A stretch of DNA of 64,000 nt from the NCBI RefSeq assembly GCF_022836935.1, contig NZ_CP083242.1, positions 124,001 to 188,000 of the forward strand, written 5' to 3'. Positions 7,877 through 14,489 of this stretch are shown here, piece by piece. The notes beneath the pieces were generated by a model. The model saw nothing but the letters and a program-made list of their open reading frames with translations. It was not told the origin of the DNA and searched no databases. Made by a program: the position numbers and the translations under genes. The stretch comes from Ancylobacter polymorphus (lineage in GTDB: Bacteria > Pseudomonadota > Alphaproteobacteria > Rhizobiales > Xanthobacteraceae). Numbering within the stretch: position 1 is the stretch's first letter; each line of letters opens with the position of its first letter.

Positions 7877-9109
7877 ATGGAACCACACACACCGACGACG
7901 CCCTTTGGGCGGCGGTCGCTGACGCTCGCCCATGTGGCAACGCAGATCGCCGCAGCGTCGCGGCCGCCCGAGAAGGTCGTACACAAGTGGAAGATATTCC
8001 AGGCGATCTGCCGGGCGCGGCCGAGTCTCGGCGTGACGGAGCGCGCGCTTTCGGTGCTGAATGCGCTTCTCACGTTCCACCCCGAGACCGCGTTGACGGG
8101 CGAGGACGACCTCGTCGTCTTCCCGTCGAACCAACACCTGTCGCTTCGCGCGCACGGCATGCCGGCGTCTACGCTGCGACGCCATCTCGCCGTCCTGGTC
8201 GACGCTGGACTGATCGTCCGCCGGGACAGTCCCAACGGCAAGCGCTACGCGCGCAAGGGTGCATCGGGCGACATCGAGCTGGCCTTCGGCTTCGACCTCT
8301 CGCCGCTCGTGGTCCGCTCAGAGGAGTTCGAGAGCCTGGCCGCGGCCGTGGAGGCTGAAGCCCGCGCCATCAAGCTCGCACGCGAGCGCATCACACTGTG
8401 CCGACGCGACATCGCCAAGATGATCGCGACGGGCATAGAGGAAGGCGTCCCGACACGCATGGGAGGGCAGGGGCCTGCGGACTGGGCCCAGGTCCACGCC
8501 GGCTTTCGCTCGATCGTCGAGGGGATTCCGCGCACCGCGACGCGCGCGCAGCTGGAAACGGCCGCTGAGGAGCTGTCGCAATTGGCTGACGACGTCCACA
8601 ACTTGCTGGAAATCCACGTCAAAACACAAGATATGAGCGCCAATGAGTCCCGAAATGAGCGCCATATACAGAATTCAAATCCAGACCCCTTAATTGATCT
8701 TGAACCTGGCTTTCGAGGAAGCCGGGCGGCGAGGGCGGTGCCAGATCCTGAAATGCCGAGGGTTGCGGAGACGGCCTATCCGCTTGGACTGGTGATGAAA
8801 GCCTGTCCCGACATCGCCGACTACGCCAAGGGCGGAATTTCGAGCTGGCGAGACCTGCTGGCGACGGTGGCGGTGGTGCGGTCGATGCTCGGGATCAGCC
8901 CCAGCGCCTGGGAGGAGGCGCAAGCCGTGATGGGCGAAATGCAGGCGGCCGTGGTTGTCGCGTGCATCCTGCAGCGCGGCGCGGCCATTCGATCGGCCGG
9001 CGGCTATTTGCGTGGCCTGACCGAGAAGGCGCGGGCCGGGGAGTTCTCGCTCGGGCCGATCCTGATGTCGCAGATCAACGCGCAACTGCGCACCAAACGA
9101 TCGGCGTGA
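7877..9109 (+). CDS. repC: RepC, replication initiator (repABC copy)
   Basis: This 410-residue protein is the initiator of the repABC replicon. The N-terminal half has the winged-helix RepC signature, including HLSLRAHGMPASTLRRHLA and GLIVRRDSPNGKRYAR (residues about 92-135). The second half includes ISPSAWEEAQAVMGEMQ and a GGYLRGLTEKARAGEFSLGP tail that recurs in the paralogue at 11.2 kb. In characterised repABC plasmids oriV lies inside repC; an A+T-rich segment here could be that site. Expression would be controlled by the antisense RNA upstream. Confidence 0.94.
   Translation: MEPHTPTTPFGRRSLTLAHVATQIAAASRPPEKVVHKWKIFQAICRARPSLGVTERALSVLNALLTFHPETALTGEDDLVVFPSNQHLSLRAHGMPASTLRRHLAVLVDAGLIVRRDSPNGKRYARKGASGDIELAFGFDLSPLVVRSEEFESLAAAVEAEARAIKLARERITLCRRDIAKMIATGIEEGVPTRMGGQGPADWAQVHAGFRSIVEGIPRTATRAQLETAAEELSQLADDVHNLLEIHVKTQDMSANESRNERHIQNSNPDPLIDLEPGFRGSRAARAVPDPEMPRVAETAYPLGLVMKACPDIADYAKGGISSWRDLLATVAVVRSMLGISPSAWEEAQAVMGEMQAAVVVACILQRGAAIRSAGGYLRGLTEKARAGEFSLGPILMSQINAQLRTKRSA
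8617..8707. other. oriV: Candidate oriV, A+T-rich segment inside repC
   Basis: This part of repC is clearly A+T-rich against a G/C-rich gene and carries ATGAGCGCCA twice, at 8633-8642 and 8655-8664. For well-studied repABC plasmids the origin has been mapped to an A+T-rich stretch in the central part of repC, so this is the natural candidate. It is an inference from composition and known location. Confidence 0.5.
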
Positions 9110-9724
9110 CGGCGTGGCGGTCTCGAGGGGAGGGGAGCGCCCGATGCTGGCGGGTCGGTTCGACGTTCGCGGCGGCGTGGCCGGAATTTAGCGGACTGGC
9201 TTCGGCTTGTGCCCGGGCTGTTTGCGCTGCTGTTCTGCCGTTCGGCCAGGCAAGCGGCGGCCGCTCATTGTTGCTCGGTCCGTTCGGTGTGCCGTCGACT
9301 GCTTGGATCGCCCCGAAATCCAGCGCGGCGTCTTCTCGCTGGTGCAACGTCCTCGATGGATTGGCATCGACAACGCGGGTTCTTGCCGCCGAACTTTGGC
9401 CCGGCGCGGGGCAATGGTGGTACGGCGACGATTGCTCGCTTCTCCCCGTCGGGCAGCGCTCCCGGTTGCATGGCTGGATTCCTATGGCCGTCGCCGGCAC
9501 GTCGGTCCCTTCGCCCGAGAATTTTCCCCTGCCGCCACCCGCTTGCGGGTCCCGTCGGCATTCCTCGCGCACGCGCCTGCGGCGCCAAAATTCACGGGCT
9601 GACGGGACGCAGCGCTGCGCTCGCCCTTCGCCCGCGTCTCGCGGGCTTCGGCTCTGTGCCGTCTTCCCGGCCATGACGGATCGCCATCGCAACGGGGCGC
9701 AGCCCCAAAAGATGGAGAGAGACT
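9110..9724. other. 615-base non-coding region between repC and ssb
   Basis: Several overlapping open frames exist on both strands, but none has consistent codon bias or a recognisable protein, so I call it non-coding. It contains G/C-rich runs and, close to ssb, a GGCGCAGCCCC segment before the AGAGAG ribosome-binding region. I see no clear iterons, tRNA or attachment site. Confidence 0.4.
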
Positions 9725-10057
9725 ATGCGCAACATCGCCGAATTCACCCTCATCGGCCGCGTCGGGACCATCAAGCAGGTCGGCAAGACGGTCCGCGTCA
9801 CCGTCTGCGCCAACTACCCCTTCAAGGACAAAGGCGGCGAGTGGAAGGACGACCAGCACTGGAACGAGGTGACGATCTTCACCAAGTCGATCCAGGACTA
9901 CGTGAACGAGCACGTCAGCAAGGGCGACCTGGTGCACGTGCGCGGCCGGGTTCGGCAGAATAGCTACGAGCGCGACGGCCAACGGATCTACACCGTCGAC
10001 CTGATCGGCCTCGAGTTCGGCAGGCTCGCCCAAGCCGCCGAGCGGCCCGCCACCTAA
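9725..10057 (+). CDS. ssb: Single-stranded DNA-binding protein
   Basis: This 110-residue OB-fold protein opens MRNIAEFTLIGRVGTIKQVG, contains DDQHWNEVTIFTKSIQDYV and GDLVHVRGRVRQNSYERDG, and closes with YTVDLIGLEFGRLAQ. Those are the strand patterns of bacterial SSB. It lacks the long acidic tail and DDDIPF tip of chromosomal SSB, as is common for plasmid versions. It lies downstream of repC and ends in a hairpin terminator. A second, divergent SSB is in the transfer operon at 57.2 kb. It probably coats single strands during replication or after transfer. Confidence 0.9.
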   Translation: MRNIAEFTLIGRVGTIKQVGKTVRVTVCANYPFKDKGGEWKDDQHWNEVTIFTKSIQDYVNEHVSKGDLVHVRGRVRQNSYERDGQRIYTVDLIGLEFGRLAQAAERPAT

Positions 10058-10066
10058 GCCAGAGAC

Positions 10067-10086
10067 GGGGAGGCGCGAGCCTCCCC
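10067..10086 (+). terminator. Hairpin after ssb
   Basis: GGGGAGGC and GCCTCCCC form a perfect 8-bp stem with a GCGA loop, nine bases after the ssb stop. It lacks a strong T run and sits between convergent genes, so it may work in both directions. Confidence 0.6.
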
Positions 10087-10106
10087 GGTCCCTTCCACCT
10101 TGAGTA

Positions 10107-10517
10107 TCAGGACGGCAGTTTTCGTGATCGCGTCTGACGCGCCAGCGCGCGATCGGCGCGATTCTTCTTGGTGATCGCCGACATCAGCTCATCGTAGTTC
10201 ACGCCGCTCTTCTCCAGGGCGCGCCGCGCGTCGGCGACGTCGAAGCCCAAGAGCTCGAACACGCTCATGTTCAGGCTCGTCGCGATGCGCTCGATCGTGC
10301 GGATCGTCGGATTACCGATGCCGCGGACCATCGTGTAATAGGTGTGGCGCGCGAGCCCCGTCTTGGCCAGGAATGCCTCCGCGCCGCCATTTTCGATCTC
10401 GAGCTGCTGCATCCGAATCGCCAGCATCTCGTTCAGAACCGAGTGATCGAGAGACTGAGGCTTTCGGACGGGCGACATCTCGGCCGGCTCTGCTACGCGT
10501 TGGGCACGCTCCAGCAT
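10107..10517 (-). CDS. HTH (XRE-like) regulator 1
   Basis: This protein of about 136 residues has a helix-turn-helix in AFLAKTGLARHTYYTMVRG, followed by NPTIRTIERIATSLNMSVFE. That is the Cro/C1-type pattern. The chosen ATG at 10517 lies behind AGAGG; two upstream GTG codons are possible. Immediately upstream is a strong palindrome, a likely autoregulatory operator. It resembles the next gene in layout (Cro-like core followed by a basic tail). It is a candidate for the regulator that reads the AT-rich boxes across this plasmid; no direct evidence distinguishes it from its neighbour. Confidence 0.75.
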   Translation of the reverse strand: MLERAQRVAEPAEMSPVRKPQSLDHSVLNEMLAIRMQQLEIENGGAEAFLAKTGLARHTYYTMVRGIGNPTIRTIERIATSLNMSVFELLGFDVADARRALEKSGVNYDELMSAITKKNRADRALARQTRSRKLPS

Positions 10518-10531
10518 CACCACACCTCTGT

Positions 10532-10559
10532 GTCAAAGTCTAGAATATTGGACATTGAC
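10532..10559. promoter_or_regulatory. Palindromic operator upstream of HTH regulator 1
   Basis: GTCAA and TTGAC flank GTC and GGAC around a TAGAATATT centre, a 28-base imperfect palindrome fifteen bases before the start codon. It resembles, more weakly, the AT-rich box seen at five other places in the window. Confidence 0.55.
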
Positions 10560-10589
10560 CAAGCGAATTTCTTGTTGAGGCGACTCGAC

Positions 10590-10883
10590 TTAGCGCGCGC
10601 CGACACCGAATCGGTGCGCGCTCTGGCCGGCCTTACCCAGGAACGAGATCGGCTCGACGCCGGCGCGCTCGGCTATGAGCTCGATGTAGTCGAGACTTGG
10701 GTTCGCTGCATCGGTCATCAGGTGGAAGTAGCTCGACCTTGGAATCCCGAGGCGTTCCGCGAAGGCGCAACGGGTGAGGCCCATCTCCTTGCGCAGGCAC
10801 TCGAGAGCGTCCTGGAATGCAATAAGCAGCGTGTTGCCGTGAGCCGCGTGAGCGGCCTTCCGGCCGGATACCTTCGTGTTCAT
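10590..10883 (-). CDS. HTH (XRE-like) regulator 2
   Basis: This 97-residue protein starts at the ATG giving MNTKVSGRKAAHAAHG; the longer open frame upstream has no ribosome site and runs through the operator. The helix-turn-helix is in CAFAERLGIPRSSYFHLMT, followed by NPSLDYIELIAERAG, paralleling regulator 1. A 23-base AT-rich box with GTCTA/TAGAC ends lies about 75 bases upstream, consistent with autoregulation. It sits just before the second repC, in the opposite orientation, so it may control copy number, partition or transfer. Confidence 0.75.
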   Translation of the reverse strand: MNTKVSGRKAAHAAHGNTLLIAFQDALECLRKEMGLTRCAFAERLGIPRSSYFHLMTDAANPSLDYIELIAERAGVEPISFLGKAGQSAHRFGVGAR

Positions 10884-10957
10884 CGAGTCGCTCGCGTCCC
10901 TCGCTGATGCGACGTCGTCACTGCGGTGCGGGCGTATAACCCACACGTTGGACTGCC

Positions 10958-10980
10958 GTCTAACATTCAATATAATAGAC
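10958..10980. promoter_or_regulatory. AT-rich box A (shared operator)
   Basis: A 23-base element begins GTCTAAC and ends ATATAATAGAC, with GTCTA/TAGAC as inverted ends. Box B, upstream of parA, differs at only three positions. Read on the other strand it fits the shared core ATTATATTAGATGTTA seen at four other sites. It lies upstream of HTH regulator 2. Confidence 0.65.
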
Positions 10981-11010
10981 GGATTCGATTCAACCAACAG
11001 GAGCGCGCTC

Positions 11011-11039
11011 GGACAAAGAAAAACCCGGCAGAGCCGGGT
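11011..11039 (-). terminator. Terminator of the antisense RNA of repC2
   Basis: On the minus strand, ACCCGGC and GCCGGGT form a perfect 7-bp stem around a TCT loop, followed directly by TTTTCTTTGTCC. No minus-strand gene is upstream, so it most likely ends a small counter-transcribed RNA for repC2, as in the repABC copy. Confidence 0.75.
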
Positions 11040-11150
11040 CTCCCAAGAGGGTCAGCGGGCTGGCGACGCCAATCGCCAGCGGTGCCTCGTAAACGCTACA
11101 GCATCCTAGCCCGCGCCACCCGACAGTTCAAGAGACTCGCGCGTTTTCAC
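11040..11150 (-). ncRNA. Probable counter-transcribed RNA for repC2
   Basis: The stretch between the minus-strand terminator and the repC2 start can fold through GCTGGCGA/TCGCCAGC-type pairing near 11060-11080. It occupies the place where RepC-family replicons encode their inhibitor RNA. The 5' end is not determined. Confidence 0.45.
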
Positions 11151-11196
11151 GCCACGGTCTTTGTTTGCCACGCGCTCTCGCGAAGAGAGGACGCGA

Positions 11197-12408
11197 ATGC
11201 AGATGCCTGGCCTCAATCCAACCGCCCCCTTCGGGCCGCGGCCGTTGTCCGCGACTGCGCTGCGCGCGCAGCGAGACGTCACGCTGTGCGCCGGCAAGGC
11301 TGCACACAAGTGGAGGATGTTCCGCCACGTCTGCGAGGCGAGGGCGGAGCTCCGGCTCTCCGACCGATCGCTCACGGTGCTGAATGCACTGCTGAGCTTC
11401 CACCCGGACACGGTTCTCACGCTCGGGTCGGACGACCTTGTGGTTTTCCCCTCGAACCGGGAGCTCTCGGTGCGGGCGCACGGCATTCCCGCCTCGACAC
11501 TTCGCAGACACATTGCTGCCCTGGTCGACGTCGGGCTCATCCTTCGCCGCGACAGCCCCAACGGAAAGCGCTACGTGAGGCGCGCGCCGGGCGGCGGCAT
11601 CGAGCAGGCTTTCGGGTTCGACCTCAGCCCGCTCGTGGCGAGCGCGGACGAGCTGGCTGGCCGAGCCGCCCGTACCATTGAAGAGCGCCGGGCAGTGGAC
11701 GCGCTCCGCGAGCAGATTACGCTTGCCCGCCGCGACATCGCGAAGATGCTGTCGTTCGGCGTCGAGCAGCACGTCGACGCCGGCCTTCCGGCGCTTCACC
11801 GCGAGTACAGGGAACTGCTCGACAGCCGGCCGCGGGCCGCGCGCAGAGAGACGCTGGAGCCGCTCGCTGCCGCGTTGGCCGAGCTATCGAAACGGATCCT
11901 CCACATTCTGGAGAATCAGATCGAGGACGCGCCCCCTCGCGACGCGACCGGCGAAACGGAATGCCCGGCATCCGAAGGCAGCTACGGCGCCGGCGAGCCC
12001 CGTCAAGCCGAACCGAAGGGCGACGCTGCGCTCCCCGTCCCGGTGCGGCTGGTCGCCGAGAGGTGCCCCGACTTCGTCGACTACGCGCGCGAGGGTCTGC
12101 GCACGGCGCGCGACGTTACCGACACCGCGGCGATCGTGCGCCCGTTGCTCGGCGTCAGCCCGAGCGCTTGGGAGGAAACCTGCGTTGCAATGGGGCCTGG
12201 CCTGGCGAGCGTCACGCTCGCCCTTATCCTGCAACGCGGCAGCGCAATCAGGAACCCCGGCGGCTACCTGAGGACGTTGGCGCGACGTGCCTCGGCCGGC
12301 CAGTTCTCCGTGTGGCCCATGCTGATGGCGCTCGGCGCCACGCAGCGCCAAAAGTCCCCCGCTGCGCGCACCCCACCCACCCCTTCCTTCCCGGACGAAG
12401 GTGCATAG
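11197..12408 (+). CDS. repC: Second RepC-family replication initiator
   Basis: This 403-residue paralogue of the RepC at 7.9 kb is colinear along its whole length. It shares SVRAHGIPASTLRRHIA, GLILRRDSPNGKRYVRR, GVSPSAWEETCVAMG and a GGYLRTLARRASAGQFSVWP tail. I start it at the ATG giving MQMPGLNPTAPFG, since its PFG motif aligns with the start of the first RepC. It has no repA or repB directly upstream but has its own antisense-RNA terminator and a ParA-type pair downstream. The central segment that is A+T-rich in the first copy is G/C-rich here, so its origin may lie elsewhere. Confidence 0.9.
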   Translation: MQMPGLNPTAPFGPRPLSATALRAQRDVTLCAGKAAHKWRMFRHVCEARAELRLSDRSLTVLNALLSFHPDTVLTLGSDDLVVFPSNRELSVRAHGIPASTLRRHIAALVDVGLILRRDSPNGKRYVRRAPGGGIEQAFGFDLSPLVASADELAGRAARTIEERRAVDALREQITLARRDIAKMLSFGVEQHVDAGLPALHREYRELLDSRPRAARRETLEPLAAALAELSKRILHILENQIEDAPPRDATGETECPASEGSYGAGEPRQAEPKGDAALPVPVRLVAERCPDFVDYAREGLRTARDVTDTAAIVRPLLGVSPSAWEETCVAMGPGLASVTLALILQRGSAIRNPGGYLRTLARRASAGQFSVWPMLMALGATQRQKSPAARTPPTPSFPDEGA

Positions 12409-12449
12409 AGACCGGTCATCACTGCGCGGTCGCTTTTCCTCGCCGACGG

Positions 12450-12878
12450 CTATTGCCCGTCGACGGGCGGCAAACGTCCGAGCCGTTTCAAGAGGTCGTG
12501 GATTGCGCGGTCGACAATGCGCAAAGGCTGCGTGCGCTCCTCGGCGGCGAGCTGGCGAAGCGCGAGGTCAATGGCGTCGGGCAGGCGTAGCGCGTAGGGC
12601 CGCGACGACGCGCGCTCGCCATAGGCCTCGAACGGATTGCGATTGCGGTCGCGCGGCGACCGTGGCGCTTTCTTCGGCTGGTCGGGCTCGCCCGTCTCCG
12701 ACGACAACCTCCTTTGCGCAGGCGGCGCCGGCGTGACCGGGTCATGATAGGCCGGGGTGACGACGACGGGCTGTAGCGGGGGCCTCTGTCCTGGCGGCGT
12801 GCCGACGCGTTGAGCGCGGAACGCGTCGCGGGGCAGGGGAGGCCGATCCGGCTTCTCACTCGGCGCGCCGTCGCTCAT
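12450..12878 (-). CDS. ParA partner, probable centromere-binding protein
   Basis: This 142-residue protein is translated right after parA, with ATGA coupling. The N-terminal two thirds are Pro/Arg-rich and look disordered. The C-terminal part (ALRLPDAIDLALRQLAAEER onward) looks like a short ribbon-helix-helix or helical domain. Small ParA partners of type Ib systems, such as ParG, combine a flexible tail with such a fold. The call rests on gene order and layout, not on a recognised domain. Confidence 0.55.
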   Translation of the reverse strand: MSDGAPSEKPDRPPLPRDAFRAQRVGTPPGQRPPLQPVVVTPAYHDPVTPAPPAQRRLSSETGEPDQPKKAPRSPRDRNRNPFEAYGERASSRPYALRLPDAIDLALRQLAAEERTQPLRIVDRAIHDLLKRLGRLPPVDGQ

Positions 12879-13573
12879 GCTGCGGTGTCATCCGCGGAGC
12901 CTTGGCTCGCGGCGAGCAGCTCGCGCACGACCTGGTCGGCGTTGTAGCGCGCCTTGCGCACGGACTCGTCCTTGTCGCTCATCTGGTAGAGCGTGCCGAA
13001 GCCGCTGGTCATCGTGCGGAAGGTCACGCGACGGTAGAGCGCCGTCGCGCACACCGGGACATGCTCGGAATCGAAGTAGCCGACGACCTCGCGCAGGGGG
13101 CGCGTGTTGCGGTCGAGGCTGTCGTACTCGTTGAACAGCACGCGGTGCTGACTCATCGGCAGCTGCGCGGTGGCGGCGTGCTGCTCGAGGTTGCGGATCG
13201 TCCGTACGACCTGAGACGCGTCGAAAGTGTGGACCTTGCAGGGCAGCACGACGAGGTCGGCGCGCAACGCCGCCTGGACTAGGACCTCGCCATAGTAACC
13301 GGGCGTGTCGATGACGACGACGTCGTAGCCGGCGAGCCGCTCGACAGCCTGGGCCAACGCCGCCTCGTCAGGTGCGCGGACGAGGTCGACCCCCTGAGGG
13401 CTCAGCCCGCGCGCGACGGACGACGCGTGCCACTGGTAGGAGGACCCCTGCGGGTCGGCGTCGACGATCGCGGCGGAGTAGCCGTGTTTGGCGAACTCGC
13501 CGGCGAGAATGATCGCGACCGTGGTCTTACCACTGCCGCCCTTTGGGTTAGCCACTGCGAAAACGCTTGGCAC
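12875..13573 (-). CDS. parA: ParA/MinD-type partition ATPase of the second replicon
   Basis: This small ParA of 232 residues has no N-terminal HTH. Starting at the GTG at 13573, behind AGGAGG, gives the standard opening PSVFAVANPKGGSGKTTVA with the deviant Walker A at residues 9-17. DADPQGSSYQW and VVVIDTPGYYGEVLV follow as the switch motifs. It is paired with a small partner gene. Box B lies 31-53 bases upstream of the start, and a repeat array behind that may be its centromere. It is a type Ib-like partition system, independent of repAB. Confidence 0.88.
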   Translation of the reverse strand: MPSVFAVANPKGGSGKTTVAIILAGEFAKHGYSAAIVDADPQGSSYQWHASSVARGLSPQGVDLVRAPDEAALAQAVERLAGYDVVVIDTPGYYGEVLVQAALRADLVVLPCKVHTFDASQVVRTIRNLEQHAATAQLPMSQHRVLFNEYDSLDRNTRPLREVVGYFDSEHVPVCATALYRRVTFRTMTSGFGTLYQMSDKDESVRKARYNADQVVRELLAASQGSADDTAA

Positions 13574-13603
13574 GCCCACCTCCTGCTTCTCGTGGAATCG
13601 CTC

Positions 13604-13626
13604 GTCTAACATACGATATAATAGAC
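13604..13626. promoter_or_regulatory. AT-rich box B (shared operator) upstream of parA
   Basis: This 23-base element begins GTCTAAC and ends ATATAATAGAC, matching box A except at three central bases. It is placed where the parA promoter should be, so the factor that binds box A probably also controls this partition operon. Confidence 0.65.
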
Positions 13627-13860
13627 ATTCGGCAATACCGCAGTCCGTCACTCCGGAAGTGCGTGACTGCTGTGTTGCGGTGGTCACGCGTTGCGGTGCT
13701 CGGGCAATGCGTCATTGCGGTATTTCGGCAATATGTGAAGGCGGCAATGCGCGGATACAACAGCACGCTTTTATGGCATTCCGGTATTGGCGGTGTCGTT
13801 CATTGAGGTATTGCCGCATTAGTGGACTTCGTCATTGCTGACTTGCGGTGAGATTATCCG
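13627..13860. repeat. Degenerate repeat array, candidate centromere or iterons
   Basis: The stretch contains about eight imperfect copies of an RTTGCGGTR-like word in both orientations (for example near 13636, 13674, 13690, 13714, 13741, 13788, 13811 and 13851), often with GTCAYT or GTGACT next to it. There is no coding gene. A repeat cluster directly upstream of a small ParA operon is the usual place for a type Ib centromere; an initiator-binding array for repC2 is the alternative. The unit spacing is irregular. Confidence 0.55.
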
Positions 13861-13929
13861 GAAGATCCGTGTCGGGAGATGGGCTGGCTTCCCTGGTCGT
13901 GAACGCCCTTCTTTGGGAGAAGTCTGACA

Positions 13930-13954
13930 GTCGATTTATTAGATGTTAGTTGAC
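13930..13954. promoter_or_regulatory. AT-rich box E (shared operator) upstream of the mob genes
   Basis: GTCGATTTATTAGATGTTAG continues to GTTGAC, giving GTC/GAC ends about 25 bases apart. Its TTATTAGATGTTA core matches boxes C and D near the secretion genes. It lies 110 bases before the mobC-like start. Confidence 0.62.
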
Positions 13955-13962
13955 AAGATACC

Positions 13963-14004
13963 GGTTTGTGGGCCAAACCCGGGGACGACTGCTGAACGCA
14001 GTCG
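13963..14004. other. oriT: Candidate oriT with two hairpins
   Basis: Two inverted repeats sit just upstream of the mobilization genes: GGTTTG/CAAACC (13963-13979) and CGACTGC/GCAGTCG with a TGAAC loop (13986-14004). Origins of transfer usually lie next to the relaxase genes and carry such repeats beside the nick site. No known nick sequence was recognised. Confidence 0.45.
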
Positions 14005-14063
14005 GACAGCGCTGACGCGCGATGGCGGCAGAGCCGCGCGAACGGGAAGGAAGGGGAGCGCCG

Positions 14064-14489
14064 ATGGCCCGCTCCGCCACAGCACCGCGACGCAAGCCGA
14101 GGCTTCGAACGGAGTTGTCGGAGGCCGACGAGGCGCGGCTGCAGGCGGCCGTGGCGCTATTCGGCGTGCCGAAGGCCGAGGTGGTGCGGCGCCTGATCCG
14201 CGCGTCCGTGCACGCCGGGCCGGCGTTGTCGGCCGAGAACACGCGCGCCGTCGTCGAGCTCGCCCAGCAGGTCCGGATGGTCGGCCGCAACCTCTCGCAG
14301 GTCCTGCGCGCGATCCACCGCGGCCAAGCGGTGCGCATCGAGGACACCGAGCCGGTGTGGCGCGGCCTGCACGAGGTGGTTGCCGCCATCAACGACGAAT
14401 TGACCGAGATGACCGTGGCCTACGGTTCGAAATTGCGCCGGCAGGCCGGGCTTCCGCTGCCATCCGAGATCCCGACCGAGGAGGCGTGA
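14064..14489 (+). CDS. MobC-like relaxosome accessory protein
   Basis: This 141-residue protein has an N-terminal ribbon-helix-helix-like segment (LSEADEARLQAAVALFGVPKAEVVRRLIRASV) and a helical second half, ENTRAVVELAQQVRMVGRNLSQVLRAI. That is the pattern of MobC/TraJ-type accessory proteins, which bind oriT and help the relaxase. GGGGAG precedes the ATG. It overlaps the relaxase start as TGATG, so the two are co-translated. The RMVGRNLSQ motif is typical of MobC. Confidence 0.78.
   Translation: MARSATAPRRKPRLRTELSEADEARLQAAVALFGVPKAEVVRRLIRASVHAGPALSAENTRAVVELAQQVRMVGRNLSQVLRAIHRGQAVRIEDTEPVWRGLHEVVAAINDELTEMTVAYGSKLRRQAGLPLPSEIPTEEA

Larger units (their letters stand above)
10884..11196. 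other. Control region of the second repC
   Basis: This 313-base gap between the divergent HTH gene and repC2 carries an AT-rich operator (10958-10980) and a strong minus-strand terminator (11011-11039). An antisense-RNA region probably fills the rest. The layout mirrors the repB-repC gap at 7.7 kb. Confidence 0.6.

Noticed and set aside
8962..9963. 333-codon plus-strand open frame between repC and ssb
   Set aside because: It overlaps both real genes in another frame and has no coherent protein features.
13627..13860. Possible CRISPR array
   Set aside because: The repeats are short, imperfect, in both orientations and irregularly spaced, and no cas genes are present.
13943..14488. N-terminal extension of the relaxase frame upstream of 14489
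   Set aside because: It overlaps the mobC-like gene almost completely and has no protein-like composition; the ATG overlapping the mobC stop is the natural start.
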